This document shows, piece after piece, positions 36,801 through 49,500 of a stretch of 64,000 nt of DNA (positions are counted from its first letter, which is position 1; each line of letters opens with the position of its first letter). This stretch comes from Bilabrum cf. latius (lineage: Eukaryota; Bigyra: Bicosoecida; Bigyra; Bicosoecida), in NCBI GenBank assembly GCA_965178125.1, contig OZ237757.1, forward strand, positions 496,001 to 560,000. Reading direction: 5' to 3'. A model generated the notes under the pieces. The model saw only the letters and a list, made by a program, of their open reading frames with translations. It ran no database searches and was not told the origin of the DNA. The translations under genes and the position numbers were made by a program.

Positions 36801-39132
36801 CACCAGGGACGTGTGCGTGGTGGCATGTGAGCCGGCATGGGCCTGCGTGGGCGACAACTACTGTGCCGTGGGGTATGCCTCCAAGGCGCCCATGTACAGG
36901 TGCGGGTCCTGCGCGGACAACTTCTACAGGCGTGCAGGCGAGTGCGTGAAGTGCCCGGACAACCCATGGATCCTGATCGTGGCCTTCGTGGCGATGGCGC
37001 TGTTCGCGTGTGGGTTCGGTTTCTGGCTGAACCAGTCCAAGATCAACATCGCGCTGATCGCCATCGGCGTGGACTACTTCCAGGTGCTGGCCATCTTCGC
37101 CAATGCACGCGTGCAGTGGCCGCGACTGATCAAGGACATGTTCCACATCTTGTCGGCCTTCAACTTGAACCTGGAGATCACGGCTCCCGAATGCACTGTG
37201 CCCGAGCTGGCGTTCCAGACGAAGTGGTACTTCATCATCCTGCTGCCCATCGCGGCGATGGTGATGGTGGTGGGTATGTACTTGATAGGCATGGTGTACG
37301 TGTGCGCCAAGAGCGGCAGGTGCAAGCAGCCCAAGGACAAGACCAAGGACGAGCTGGCCCCGCTGGTGGCGGGCGCCATCGTGCTGAGCCTGTTCCTGTA
37401 CCTGGTGACCACGCGATCAATCCTGGACGTCTTCAACTGCGTGCCCACCACGCCCCCGGACGGGCAGCTGTACATGCAAGCCGTGTTTGAGCCTTGCGGC
37501 AAGAAGGGCGGCGTGCAGCTGACGTTGCTGCCATTCGCCATCATCGCGCTGGGCGTGTACACGATCGGCTTCCCGGCATGGGTGTGCTTCATGCTGGTGA
37601 CGAGCCGCAAGACCATGCTGCTGGACCAGCTGATGAGGTCGATCGGCAAGGGCAACGACATCAACTCGGACTGGCCCGAGGATGTGCAGGCGTCGTGCCA
37701 GTTCAGGCAGCGGTACCAGCGTCTGTACTACTACTTCAAGCCCGAGTACTACTGGTGGATCGTGACCATTCTGGCGCGCAAGGCCCTGATTGCGTTCTGC
37801 TCGCTCTTCTTCAATACCAACGCATCCTTCCAGATGGCCGCCGTGAACATGGTGCTGTTCATGTGCTACACAGCCCAGGTGCGCATCAACCCGTACATGC
37901 CGCCCGCGGACTACGCTGAGGTGATCACGGGCTGGGCCCAGAGCGCGCTGGACGGGGCAGCCAAGGACGCCCGCACGCCAGGGCGGCTGGCCGTCAAGGA
38001 CATCGAGGGCGCCGCCAAGACTCGCAGCGAACAGGCGGGGCAGGCGTCGTCGCAGGCGGCCGGTGGCATGATCCGCGACTCGTCGGGCCGGGCTGTGACG
38101 GGCAGAGACGTGCACGGCGAGCTGTGGTTCAAGATCCGGGAGGTGATCCAGTCCCTGGATCGCCGGGACCAGCGCCGCTTTGGCACCACGCTGGCCAACG
38201 CAGGTTCGAGCAACGGCGGTCGGTAGGCGGGACAGACCGCCATCGGCGGACTGGGCACGAGCATCGGCGTGCTTGGCAACTCGCTCATGAACTGGAACAC
38301 CGTCGAGACTCTGCTGCTCTCGTGTGCTATCCTGGTGACTCTGGGCGGCATCATGCTCGAATCCGGGAGGCTGGACCAGGAGGGCGCCGAGGGCCAGCGG
38401 GACGCTCTGACCATCCTGCTGATGATGGTGATCATGGCATCGATCCTGTACTACTTCACGGTGCTGTTCACGGAGGTGTATGTCCTGGTGACGGACGCGC
38501 AGAGCCGCAAGGAGGCCCTCATCAAGAAATCCGAGAAGGCAAGGGCCGCCCGCAAGGCCTCGGCCAGTGCACCCAACGCGGCTGTGCTGGAGGAGGTGGA
38601 CATCGACACCACCGGTATGATGCACCAGAGCAACCCCGCCTTCAGCTCACAGCAGGGTCGCGACTCCCAGGCAGGCGGGCAGGCCATGGTGGGCCAGATC
38701 AAGGAGATCACCGGCCTCAAGAACATGAACGCTGACACCTGGAACCGCCTTCGCCCCCAGCTGGAGGACTTCGCCGGCAGGTTCGGCGAGATGAAGGAAG
38801 AGATTGATGCGCTGCGCAAGGACCTGGCTCGCGCCCAGGGCCGGAACAGCGTTATGGGCGCGGATCTGGGAGTTCTCGGCGGTGCAGCGGCTCGTCGAGA
38901 GTCCGTAGCCCAGGCTGCCGGATCTGGGTCCAACCCTCTACTGGCTGCACGCGGCTCCCGCCGCAGTTTTGCAGCGAAGGGGAGTGGCATGGGAGGCCGG
39001 CGAGCAAGCAAGGGCCTGCTTGCATCTGCACGAAAGGCCAGCTTCCGCACGCTGCAAACTGGAGCCGTGACTAGCAAGGCTGGTGCGGACGGAGGCAAGG
39101 CCGCCGGTGAGTCAGACAACAAAGAGCAGTGA
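24853..39132 (+). CDS. Giant mosaic surface receptor, copy 1 (Kelch, discoidin, sushi, cadherin, IPT, multi-pass membrane)
   Basis: Exons 24853-25084, 25173-25301 and one 13.7-kb exon 25433-39132, all phase 1 junctions, encode 4,686 residues. In order: signal peptide (LFSVVLFAVSVSTAQ), Kelch repeats, discoidin/F5-8C-like domains (about 243-393 and 398-543), more Kelch, sushi (about 645-700) and FN3. Then a beta-sandwich insert, a third discoidin-like domain (about 1,045-1,190), sushi, LamG-like (about 1,267-1,457), sushi, and cadherin repeats with DVNEPP and NDTNDAPE. A long tandem array of IPT/TIG domains follows (about 1,900-3,830). A Cys-rich stalk (about 3,843-3,964) leads to roughly nine transmembrane helices from about 3,965, including FKPEYYWWIVTILARKALIA, and a cytosolic tail to TGA 39130-39132. 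Sense TAGs lie at 25915, 27778, 28351, 29983, 31096, 35989, 36367 and 38224. Ligand unknown; adhesion or mechanosensing is inference. Confidence 0.88.
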
Positions 39133-39137
39133 TCGCA
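25459..39137 (+). repeat. Inverted repeat, left arm (about 13.7 kb)
   Basis: The left arm of a near-perfect inverted duplication covers almost all of exon 3 of receptor copy 1. Similarity starts within exon 3 at CCAACAGTTCTGAC (25459) and stops within a few bases of the stop codon (about 39137). The upstream exons and the downstream flank are not shared at comparable identity. Most of the arm differs only by scattered substitutions and small indels, such as 9 nt near 39070. The stretch about 27.5-28.6 kb is strongly diverged. Confidence 0.9.
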
Positions 39138-39606
39138 TGTGATCTGGTGCCACATCCATTGCGCTGCATGTTTCTTGTGCCGCACTACGTCTAGCTCACA
39201 CTGCCATCTACACTTCTCATTGTGAATCTAAATGAGGGCCGTATCCGTGGCAGGCTTGACATGGGTGGCAAAATTGTTGTGATTAGCCTCGCGGTGAAAC
39301 GCTGCATTATCAGTTTTAACGTTGCTTTGCTCTTGTTTTATTAGCCTTACGTTGTATATTCTATATTAATATTTGTCATTCAATTCAAATATTCAGGCAA
39401 ATGGCCTCGGGCCGTCACCAGCATCCCGCTGCGGGCTGCGACTCCCCGACACGAGAAAATGACACATCAAACCTAGGATCTCGGCTGCTCCACAACGCTG
39501 TACGCGCTATTTACTCTGCAACACTTATGCGTTTGGGGCTCTGCCACTCTTTTTCGAATTAAGGAAGGTAAGTGTATTTACAATTTGTTGGCGTTCAAGC
39601 TGGTCG

Positions 39607-39730
39607 CACTAGTTGGTGAGGCAAGCAAGGTCTCAGAGATCCGAGGATTGAGGTTGCGCGCTGGGCACAGTACCCGCTCGAGACGCAGGATCAGATGCAA
39701 CGTAGCGACGGGGAGGAGAGAGAGCGCGTT
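39607..39730 (+). repeat. Dispersed repeat fragment, copy A (possible decayed element ORF)
   Basis: Aligns by eye at roughly 75-80% with 56895-57015. Both begin TTGGTGAGG, run through a GAGGT(T/C)GCGCG core and end in GAGAGAG. Read in matching frames, both give IEVARWAQ-(Y/D)-PLE-x-Q-x-QM-x-R followed by Glu/Arg-rich residues, with frameshifts outside this core. That suggests remnants of a protein-coding repeat, perhaps a mobile element. No terminal repeats or integrase motifs are visible. Confidence 0.55.
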
Positions 39731-39783
39731 TAAGGAGGCCAGGTTAGGGATGAAGAGCAAGAGCGGCGGCTAGGGATGGGCGA

Positions 39784-39796
39784 GGGGGGGGGGGGG
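39784..39796. repeat. Poly-G tract (13 G)
   Basis: Uninterrupted run of 13 G directly downstream of the dispersed-repeat fragment. Repeat copy B is likewise followed by a longer G run (57200-57217), so the G tract may be part of the repeat unit. Confidence 0.9.
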
Positions 39797-40563
39797 ATGA
39801 GGGCGGAGTAGTGGAGGAGGAGATGAGTGATGGGGTCATCTGGTTGATACGGCGGATTAGAATGGAGAGGCACAAGGTGGGCAGGTGGGGTGAAGGCGTA
39901 TGCGTGTCGAGTGACTTGGATCAGGGAATCGGATCACCCGACCGCATGCAGATTAGGAATTTGGGAGGTCACAGTTAGACTTGAGCGGCAATCTAGCCGT
40001 GTGCTATTCGGGTGCTGAAGGGCAGCACTCGCCAGTTTTTGCTATTTTACCTCTCGCTCAACTATGGATCCAATGGCAGCATCGCGCTGAGCGTCGGACT
40101 GTTGCGACCGCCTGAGGACGGCCCAGGCTGGCAAAGAAACGCTCCCAATCCAAATATAACTCCGACGACACCGAACAGTAAATGGCATCGGAAACCTGGA
40201 CAGGCTATCCGGATGTTTGTGTTCTTGTTTTCGGTGGCGGATCCATTTCAGTCCGATGATTTCTTGCATTTGTGGAATAGGGAGCAGGGGGGGTCACTTT
40301 ATGGGACCTATCCTGATCTAGTCGGAAAAAACTTGGTAAAAAGTACAAATTAACAAAGCAAAAATGGTTTTCAAATCGTGAAGCAGGAAAGAGCCAGTCT
40401 AACTCCGCCCAGACTAAACAGCCTCGTTGTTTTGCCATCAACAGCAAGGATCTCCAAAGAACACTGTAGGATTCAGCTGGGGGATCAAGCCTAGGCAAGA
40501 ACTGCTATCATCTATCACTAACACATGCAAATTCATTTAGTCGATGAACTAAGAGGAATGTAA

Positions 40564-43500
40564 TAGGATCACCGCTCTTGACTATCGGACTCACCGGCGG
40601 CCTTGCCTCCGTCCGAACCAGTCACGGCTCCAGTTCGCAGCGTGCGGAAGCTGGCCTTTCGTGCAGATACAAGCAGACCCTTGCTTGCTCGCCGGCCTCC
40701 CATGCCACTCCCCTTCGCTGCAAAACTGCGGCGGGAGCCGCGTGCAGCCAGTAGAGGGTTGGACCCAGATCCGGCAGCCTGGGCTACGGACTCTCGACGA
40801 GCCGCTGCACCGCCGAGAACTCCCAGATCCGCGCCCATAACGCTGTTCCGGCCCTGGGCGCGAGCCAGGTCCTTGCGCAGCGCATCAATCTCTTCCTTCA
40901 TCTCGCCGAACCTGCCGGCGAAGTCCTCCAGCTGGGGGCGAAGGCGGTTCCAGGTGTCAGAGTCCATGTTCTTGAGGCCGGTGATCTCCTTGATCTGGCC
41001 CGCCATGGCCTGCCCGCCTGCCTGGGAGTCGCGACCCTGCTGTGAGCTGAAGGCGGGGTTGCTCTGGTGCGTCATACCGGTGGTGTCGATGTCCACCTCC
41101 TCCAGCACAGCCGCGTTGGGTGCACTGGCCGAGGCCTTGCGGGCGGCCCTTGCCTTCTCGGATTTCTTGATGAGGGCCTCCTTGCGGCTCTGCGCGTCCG
41201 TCACCAGGACATACACCTCCGTGAACAGCACCGTGAAGTAGTACAGGATCGATGCCATGATCACCATCATCAGCAGGATGGTCAGAGCGTCCCGCTGGCC
41301 CTCGGCGCCCTCCTGGTCCAGCCTCCCGGATTCGAGCATGATGCCGCCCAGAGTCACCAGGATAGCACACGAGAGCAGCAGAGTCTCGACGGTGTTCCAG
41401 TTCATGAGCGAGTTGCCAAGCACACCGATGCTCGTGCCCAGTCCGCCGATGGCGGTCTGTCCCGCCTACCGACCGCCGTTGCTCGAACCTGCGTTGGCCA
41501 GCGTGGTGCCAAAGCGGCGCTGGTCCCGGCGATCCAGGGACTGGATCACCTCCCGGATCTTGAACCACAGCTCGCCGTGCACGTCTCTGCCCGTCACAGC
41601 CCGGCCCGACGAGTCGCGGATCATGCCACCGGCCGCCTGCGACGACGCCTGCCCCGCCTGTTCGCTGCGAGTCTTGGCGGCGCCCTCGATGTCCTTGACG
41701 GCCAGCCGCCCTGGCGTGCGGGCGTCCTTGGCTGCCCCGTCCAGCGCGCTCTGGGCCCAGCCCGTGATCACCTCAGCGTAGTCCGCGGGCGGCATGTACG
41801 GGTTGATGCGCACCTGGGCTGTGTAGCACATGAACAGCACCATGTTCACGGCGGCCATCTGGAAGGATGCGTTGGTATTGAAGAAGAGCGAGCAGAACGC
41901 AATCAGGGCCTTGCGCGCCAGAATGGTCACGATCCACCAGTAGTACTCGGGCTTGAAGTAGTAGTACAGACGCTGGTACCGCTGCCTGAACTGGCACGAC
42001 GCCTGCACATCCTCGGGCCAGTCCGAGTTGATGTCGTTGCCCTTGCCGATCGACCTCATCAGCTGGTCCAGCAGCATGGTCTTGCGGCTCGTCACCAGCA
42101 TGAAGCACACCCATGCCGGGAAGCCGATCGTGTATACACCCAGCGCGATGATGGCGAATGGCAGCAACGTCAGCTGCACGCCGCCCTTCTTGCCGCAAGG
42201 CTCAAACACGGCTTGCATGTACAGCTGCCCGTCCGGGGGCGTGGTGGGCACGCAGTTGAAGACGTCCAGGATTGATCGCGTGGTCACCAGATACAGGAAC
42301 AGGCTCAGCACGATGGCGCCCGCCACCAGCGGGGCCAGCTCATCCTTGGTCTTGTCCTTGGGCTGCTTGCACCTACCGCTCTTGGCGCACACGTACACCA
42401 TGCCTATCAAGTACATACCCACCACCATCACCATCGCCGCGATGGGCAGCAGGATGATGAAGTACCACTTCGTCTGGAACGCCAGCTCGGGCACAGTGCA
42501 TTCGGGAGCCGTGATCTCCAGGTTCAGGTTGAAGGCAGACAGGATGTGGAACATGTCCTTGATCAGTCGCGGCCACTGCACGCGTGCATTGGCGAAGATG
42601 GCCAGCACCTGGAAGTAGTCCACGCCGATGGCGATCAGCGCGATGTTGATCTTGGACTGGTTCAGCCAGAAACCGAACCCACACGCGAACAGCGCCATCG
42701 CCACGAAGGCCACGATCAGGATCCATGGGTTGTCCGGGCACTTCACGCACTCGCCTGCACGCCTGTAGAAGTTGTCCGCGCAGGACCCACACCTGTACAT
42801 GGGCGCCTTGGAGGCATACCCCACGGCGCAGTAGTTGTCGCCCACGCAGGCCCATGCCGGCTCACATGCCACCACGCACACGTCCCTGGTGGGCACCTGC
42901 TTGCGGCTGGGGCACTCAGCGTCGGTCATGTTGCCGCTGAGACCGTCAGAGGAGTTGAGGTTGTAGAAGCCGCTCTGCGGACGCGGCGGCATGCTGCGCC
43001 GCACATCCGTGTCGTAGCCCGGGCAGTCCGCTCCTTGCGGGCATGGCAGGCAGAACTCCCCGTCCAACCCGAACTGGCCAGGTGCGCACACGAAGTGTAC
43101 CCCGCTCACTCCCTCTCTGGCGTCCAGCATGCCCACCTGGCCTGCCACTCGCAGCGTCACGTTCTTGTACCCCACTGTCAGTGCCTCGATCTCGCACTCC
43201 ACCTGCGTGGATGCCGGGTCTTCCAGCGGGTCATCCGTCACGGCTTGTCTGCCGCGATTGGTCTCCAGGCAGGTCACGCCCCCGATGGACGCACCCACGA
43301 AGCGCTCTGCATCGCTCCAGTTCTACCGCAGTGCCAGTGCAGGGTTGCCGAAGTTGCGGCCGAACATGTACACCATCTTGGTGGGGCCCTGCAGCGCGTC
43401 TGCCTGCCGCGGCGAGGACCCGGCCTCTTGTCGCAGCTCATCCAGCGCCTGTCCCCAAGCCTGCTCGCCGCTGTTGATGAACTCCGACAGAGGCTGCTGG

Positions 43501-46500
43501 GCCGCGTGCAGGATGGCATCAACGTCAGCAGTGCCAGTGCCACTGACGCCGGCGAACAGCTCCTCGACACGCCGCTGCACCTCTAGCAACACCTCCCGGT
43601 ACTGCTCCAGGTCCTGGCCAGACTCGAGGTACACGCGCGTGGGATCCGTGCGGTCGATCTCCGGCGCATCGTAGGAGAAGGCCCCGCGAGACTCGGATCG
43701 CTGCACGCCCGAGAAGCCCACGGCGCCGCTGCTTGCCCGGAGCTCGGCCACCGCCACGTCCACGACCTCCACTGCCACGTCCCTGCTCGCCCCGATCCCC
43801 TCGGGCACACGGAAGGTCACGAAGTCATGGTCGCGGTCTTCGATCACATAGTCGCACCCTGCTGTGCGTCCCAGCTGGGGCTTCAGACCCTCGGGAGACG
43901 TGGCATCTGTGATGCACGACCGGTAGAAGTCCACCACCAGGTATGACGTGGGCACGGCGGATGCCATGGACAGAGGCAGCGGGGACACAAAGCGACCCTG
44001 GGCCAGCTCCACGGCTTGACCCAACGATGAGACGTTGTGCTGCTTGGGACCGAAGTTGGCTCCATGCACCGTCACTAGGTACCCACCGATGGTGGGGCCG
44101 TTGGCGGGCACAACGGGCAGCACTTCCCTGATGCTTGGGGGGGCATACAGTAGGCGGGGCTGGTCCTGCGGGGTGGGCACCACAAGCGTGCGCCCGCCCA
44201 CAGACACCTGCAGATCCTTCTGGCCCACGCCCTCGGGCAGCTCGAACGTGATGCGGTCGTGCGTGTGCACCACCACCGTCCATGCCGGCACCTCGCCCTC
44301 TCCGGGGAAGCCCTCCATGCCGTCGCACACCAGAGAAAGACCCGTGTTGCGCGTGGACTGCGCCAGGAACACGCACAGCTGGGGATCACCCACCGCCCCC
44401 CTGCGGCCCAGGTTCTGACCGAACAGCGTCACGTGGGCCGCTGCTGGGTACATCATGTCCAGGCCGTTGGGACGACCTCCTCTGGTGGGAGCCCCGGTCA
44501 CCTGCAGACTTCCAGTCGATAAAGATGCGAACTGTACCACCGGTCCGATGGTGGCGCGCACCGTGGCGTTTGGCACATGCCGGACCAAGCCAGTATCTAG
44601 CCACACGGCCTGAGCCCGCAGTAGCCCAGTGGGGTCGGCGTCGTCCTCGAACAGGTCATCCATCTCGTCCAGCGCTGACATGAAGGATGACGAGTGCCCA
44701 TGCAGAGCCACGGCGGTCACCACGGGCGCGTCATACGTCACCATGCCGCCAGCCTCGCCCACCAGCCCGGCCACCGTCACTCGAGCCGCCACGTTGGACC
44801 CGGCTCCTTCGGGCAGCATGCACTCCACCACCTCGTGCGACACTCGGGTTGCATTCGCACAGTCCACCCACTCCACCGCTCGACCGAACGCCTGCACGGC
44901 CCCTGCATTGTTGCTGGGCACGCCCAGCTCCACGCGGATGAACATGTCGATGCCATCGGCTTGGATCTGCCGCATGCTCGGGGTCTCGCCGAAGTTCGCT
45001 CCACGCACCAGCATAGTCACGCCGCCTGCGGTCGGCACCGAGTCGGTCTGCGCCGCGGGCTGCACGCTGACAATACTAGGCCGGATGTGCGAGTACTGCA
45101 GCAGGCCGCGCCGCACGTTGGCCAGCCGCACCGCCGTGGGACCGTCACCGGGCCGCCTTGGCACGATCCCGTCACCGCCGTCCGTGACACCTCCCACCTG
45201 GACGTCTTCCACATCCTCCGCCAGTACCATGGACTGCAGCCCCGCCTCCACATCCAGCACGAAGCCGGTCATCGTGTCGTTGTACTGCAGACCGTCGCCC
45301 TCACCCGCAGGCACGGGGATGATGAAGCACTCGTGCAGCGACGGCGTGCTGCCACCTGCAACAGCTGGCTGGCAGGCCAGTCGATTGACAGAAGAGGCAC
45401 TGTCCGGGTGTCCGTACGCGACGATGCCTTGCGTGCACGTGCTCATGTGCCCGTCGCCCAGTCGTACCAGCGGACACTGCGTCAGGTCCTGGCCCCGCAC
45501 CCGGATCCAGCCACCGCGAGTGGGCACCCGGACATCGCTCGCATCCAGCGCAACCCAGGCCCGCTGCCAGTGGGACTCCACGGGACTCGCGTCCGTGGGC
45601 TGGTCTCCGGACGCGCCGTCCGCCGGCATCCACACGTCCACAGCTGCCACGTACGGCTCGGCATATGCGAACGAGTCGTCGCCACTGGACAGCGCCCCAT
45701 CGCGGTCCACAAACACCCGGATGTCGTCCAGCGGCTCGGGCGTGGCGGGCGCCTCGGGGATCAGGAACGACACCTCGTACACGGCCTGCGTGCCCTGCTG
45801 GTTAGCCGCGGCGTCGATCACGTCAATCACGTGCGTTTGGATGTCGGACCCACTCGCACTCGCTTCCAGCCAGCGGCTCTCCAGCAGCGACCACACCCGG
45901 CAAGCAGTCACCGAGCTGGCGCTGGGCCCCACCAGCACCCTCACCTTCTTGGTCGTCTCCAGTCCGCCCACCACGATCGTGATGCCGTTGCCGTCCGCCG
46001 GCGTGCCATCTTCGGGCTGTTGGCCGGCCGTGGGCAGTCCGGTTGTGGTGCCCTGCAGCGCCGCGATGGAGGGCGCCAGCAGCTGCCAGGTCTCGCTGTC
46101 GGCGCGCTGCTCCATCGTGTCCACTGCCACGCCCAGCGCGCTCGTCATGCCCTGGTCCACCAACGACTGGGGCAGCGTGGCGCTCACCTGCACTTGTACA
46201 GATCCTGTCTGCTCGTTGGTGTAGGCCAAGATACGGTTGTGCGTGTGCGACCGCACCACAAGCGGATACCGCAGCAGAGGCAGCATAGACACGTCCGCCC
46301 GCAGCAGCCCCCTCGCGTCGCCGTCCTGGCGGAAGCCCCTTGGATCTGAGAATCCAGTCCCGATGATGAGCACCTGCAGCACGTCCGTGTCACTGCACGT
46401 GAACGGATCCCCTGGCCCGAAGGTGCAGTTTTGCTCTGCCGGGGTGTTCGCGCCTGACACGTAGCCCGGCTGTGTCCATGCAGGCCGGGTCACCACGAGT

Positions 46501-49500
46501 CGGTCGATGCTGGGAGCCTGGTAGGCGAAGATGGTGGCCGGGTCCTGCAGCAGAGACAGCGACTCCGGGTTGGGCGCGGACTGGGAGGCGTCCTCGCGGA
46601 CTGGGGCTACCCCCACCCTCACTGGGATGGCGAAACCGCCTCCATGCTCGGGGAGCGTAAATGCGATGGTCTGGCTGCCATCCTGATTGCGAATGGCAGA
46701 CGTCGGCTGCCGCACCTGACCCCCAAACAGCACCACGGGCCTGGACAGGCGATCCCTGAGGGGCACATTCCGCGTGGTCAGCCTCACGATCTGCGGGATG
46801 TCCTCGGGCGAGTGCGTGCTGCTGACTGCCGACGGCGCCATGGACACCAGTAAAGGCTTGGCGAAGTCGAATGTGGCGTCGGTCGAGGCGGGCGGGCTCG
46901 TGCTGCTGGACTGCCCGGCCACCACCACGCGGAAGAACGCATTCACGGCCCATCCCGGCTCCGTCACGATCTGGATCAGCGTGTGGGACACATGTGTCAC
47001 AGACACCGGCGTATATTCCGTGCCTGTGGGACCGTATGTGATGCTCTCCAGCGCGTTCGACACAGCCCCTGTCTCCTCGTCCACCAGCACCAAGTCAGGC
47101 GACCCGAAGCCAGTGCCGTGGATCTCCAACGTCTCGCCGCCGTCCACGTCTGCATCGGACACGCGCGCTCCTGCGCTGGTCCCTGGCCGCACCACCGCGG
47201 TCACCGCAGGCACCTCGTAGTTCGTGGTGGGGCTGCGGCTGGGCTGCGAGTCCACGACCACGGTCCAGGCCAGGGCACGACCGGCCCCCTGTGCTGTCCT
47301 GCACTCGATCGTGACGTGCGCCACCGTGAGCTGGCAGTCCACGGCCTGGAACGTGGTGGAGCCCACGCCCGCCACGGACAGGTCGTACGTCGCGTTGAGG
47401 GGCGTGTCGATTCCGGCGCCCATGGGCCCGAAGTTGTTGCCGTGCAGCACCACCACCTGCCCGCCGGGAGTCTCCGCACCAGACGCACCGTCGCCCTCGA
47501 ATGTGGCCAGCACGGGCTGCGCGTAGGCATGCGTGGTCTGTACCACATCGCTAGTGGACGCCTGCCCAGCCACGGCCAGGTTGAATTGCAGGTCCTTGCC
47601 AGTCCCTGGCAGCGTGCTGCACTCGATCTCCACATCGGCCTGCGACACCCTGCAGGTGGTAGTAGCATCATACCTAAGGTTGCCCGCGTCTGCAGGACCG
47701 TACAGCACCGACGACACGCTGCCCAGATTGGTCAGCTCCATGGGCCCGAAACCCGCGCCCACCAGCGTGAAGGACTGCCCGCCACGCGTGTCAGATCCGT
47801 CTGCGCCCAGCACGCGGTCCACGCGAGGTGGCGCATAGGATACGAACGCGATCGTGGTATTGGGACACACCAGGTCCCTGTCCAGCTAATCCACGGCATC
47901 GCTGCCCTCGTCCACAGTGGCAGCATAGCAGGTGCTGCCGTCTTGCGACTGGCCGTTCACAGACATGCTCAACACCAGGCCCCGCCCCACTCCCGCAGGC
48001 ATTGTGCAGTGCAGCAGTTTGTGCGCCATGGCCCCTGTCTCGGGCTTGCTGCAGCTGGCCATCTCGTACATGTATCCGCCCAGCGCCGCTCCCATACTGG
48101 TCACGGGGCTTTCCGGGGCATACGTCAGCCACACCCGCACGGCTTCCGAAGCAGGTCCGAAGTTATTGCCTCGCACCACCACGGTCTCACCGCCGGCCGT
48201 GGATAGCTGCCTCACGTCCTGCGAGCTGGACAGTCCCTCCACGCCTGTGATCTGCGGGAGTGCATACGAGAATCCGAACAGGTCCGCTTCAGTACCCTCA
48301 CCAGCCCCTGCCCCGGCATCGGCCTGCCCATCTGCACGCATGGACATGACAGTGAGCTCGGCCTCCTCGTTGATGGACATCATCCACTGCAGGTTGCTGC
48401 CCGAGCCCTCCTGCGTCATGCAGCGCACCGTGTCATGGCTCGTCTCGCCGGTCTCAAGCGAGCTGCTCACCTGGCAAGTCAGCTGCCCGCCTCGACCATC
48501 GCTGTACCGCACCGTCTGCTTGCCTGCAGGCCCCAGGTTCTCGCCTGACAGCACCACCTCCGTGCCTCCCTCGGTGGCCAGCGCCTGCGCGCTCTAGCTC
48601 ACAGCGGTCACGGTGGGGTCTCTGAAGTTGAGCCGCAGCTGAGATGCCTTGAAGGCCTCTTGTCCCTGCGCCTGCACGTGCACGTCAAATTCCCGGCCAT
48701 ATCCTTCGGGACTCATGCACTGGATCATCACAGAGTCCTTCACGATCGAGCAGCCGGTGAAATCCAGGCGGTCCGTGCCACCCTGTGGGTTTGTGCGAGT
48801 CACCCATGCACCCACGGTGTTGCTTGAAGACCCCAGTCCAGTGCCAGTAAAATTGCACACCACCCCACCCCGCGTGGGCATGCCGTCACCCTCGCAGGCC
48901 GCCTCGCGGATCACAGGAATGCTCGAGTCATTTGCAGCGATCACAAAGCGCACATCGCTCGTGGCCGTGGCTCCGAACCTGTCTCGCACCTCCACTTCCA
49001 ACACGTACTCTGCCCGCACCAGCACGCCCTGTGTGGACGCGTCCAAAGACAGGTACGGCGAGTAGTCGCTGGTGATTGACCACTGAGGACTGGGCACGGC
49101 TGTGACAGACACATTGCCCCTGTGGGCATCAATCGTGAACAGGTCCTGCCCACCCTCCTGCAAGACGACACCAGTGGTTTCCTGTGGAGTGCTGTCCGAG
49201 GCCTGCTGCCGGATGAGGGTCCCCTGCAGCGGGGAAGAGCCGCTGGCACCCTTGCTCGTGAATCGGAAGGACAGTTCGGAAGTGTAAAGGCCCTGGTCCT
49301 GGTCCACGGCCTGCACCGAAGGATCCATGGGAGCCCCGTCCATGCTCACAGCCACGTACTCATCCACGGTGAGGACCTGGGACTGAGGCAGACTCGAAGC
49401 TCCTGCACCACTGACGGTGTCTAGCTCGGGGGCATCGTTGGTGTCGTTGAGAGCCATGGTGATGAAGCTGGAGGCCGTGTTTCCCACGGTGTCCTCCACC

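Larger units (their letters stand above)
39138..40563. other. Spacer between the palindrome arms, no supported gene
   Basis: Convergent 3' ends of the two giant receptors flank this 1.43-kb stretch. It starts AT-rich (about 39.3-39.4 kb) and contains the dispersed-repeat fragment at 39607-39730 and a 13-base G run (39784-39796). No conserved coding sequence is visible in the remainder. It probably holds both polyadenylation regions, although I cannot pick out a defined signal. Confidence 0.6.

Noticed and set aside
41067-42275. Long open frame antisense to the receptor membrane region, present in both palindrome arms (402 residues)
   Set aside because: It mirrors the codon bias of the GC-rich coding strand. 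Its composition is His/Arg/Ala-rich without domains, and its conservation follows from the arm identity.
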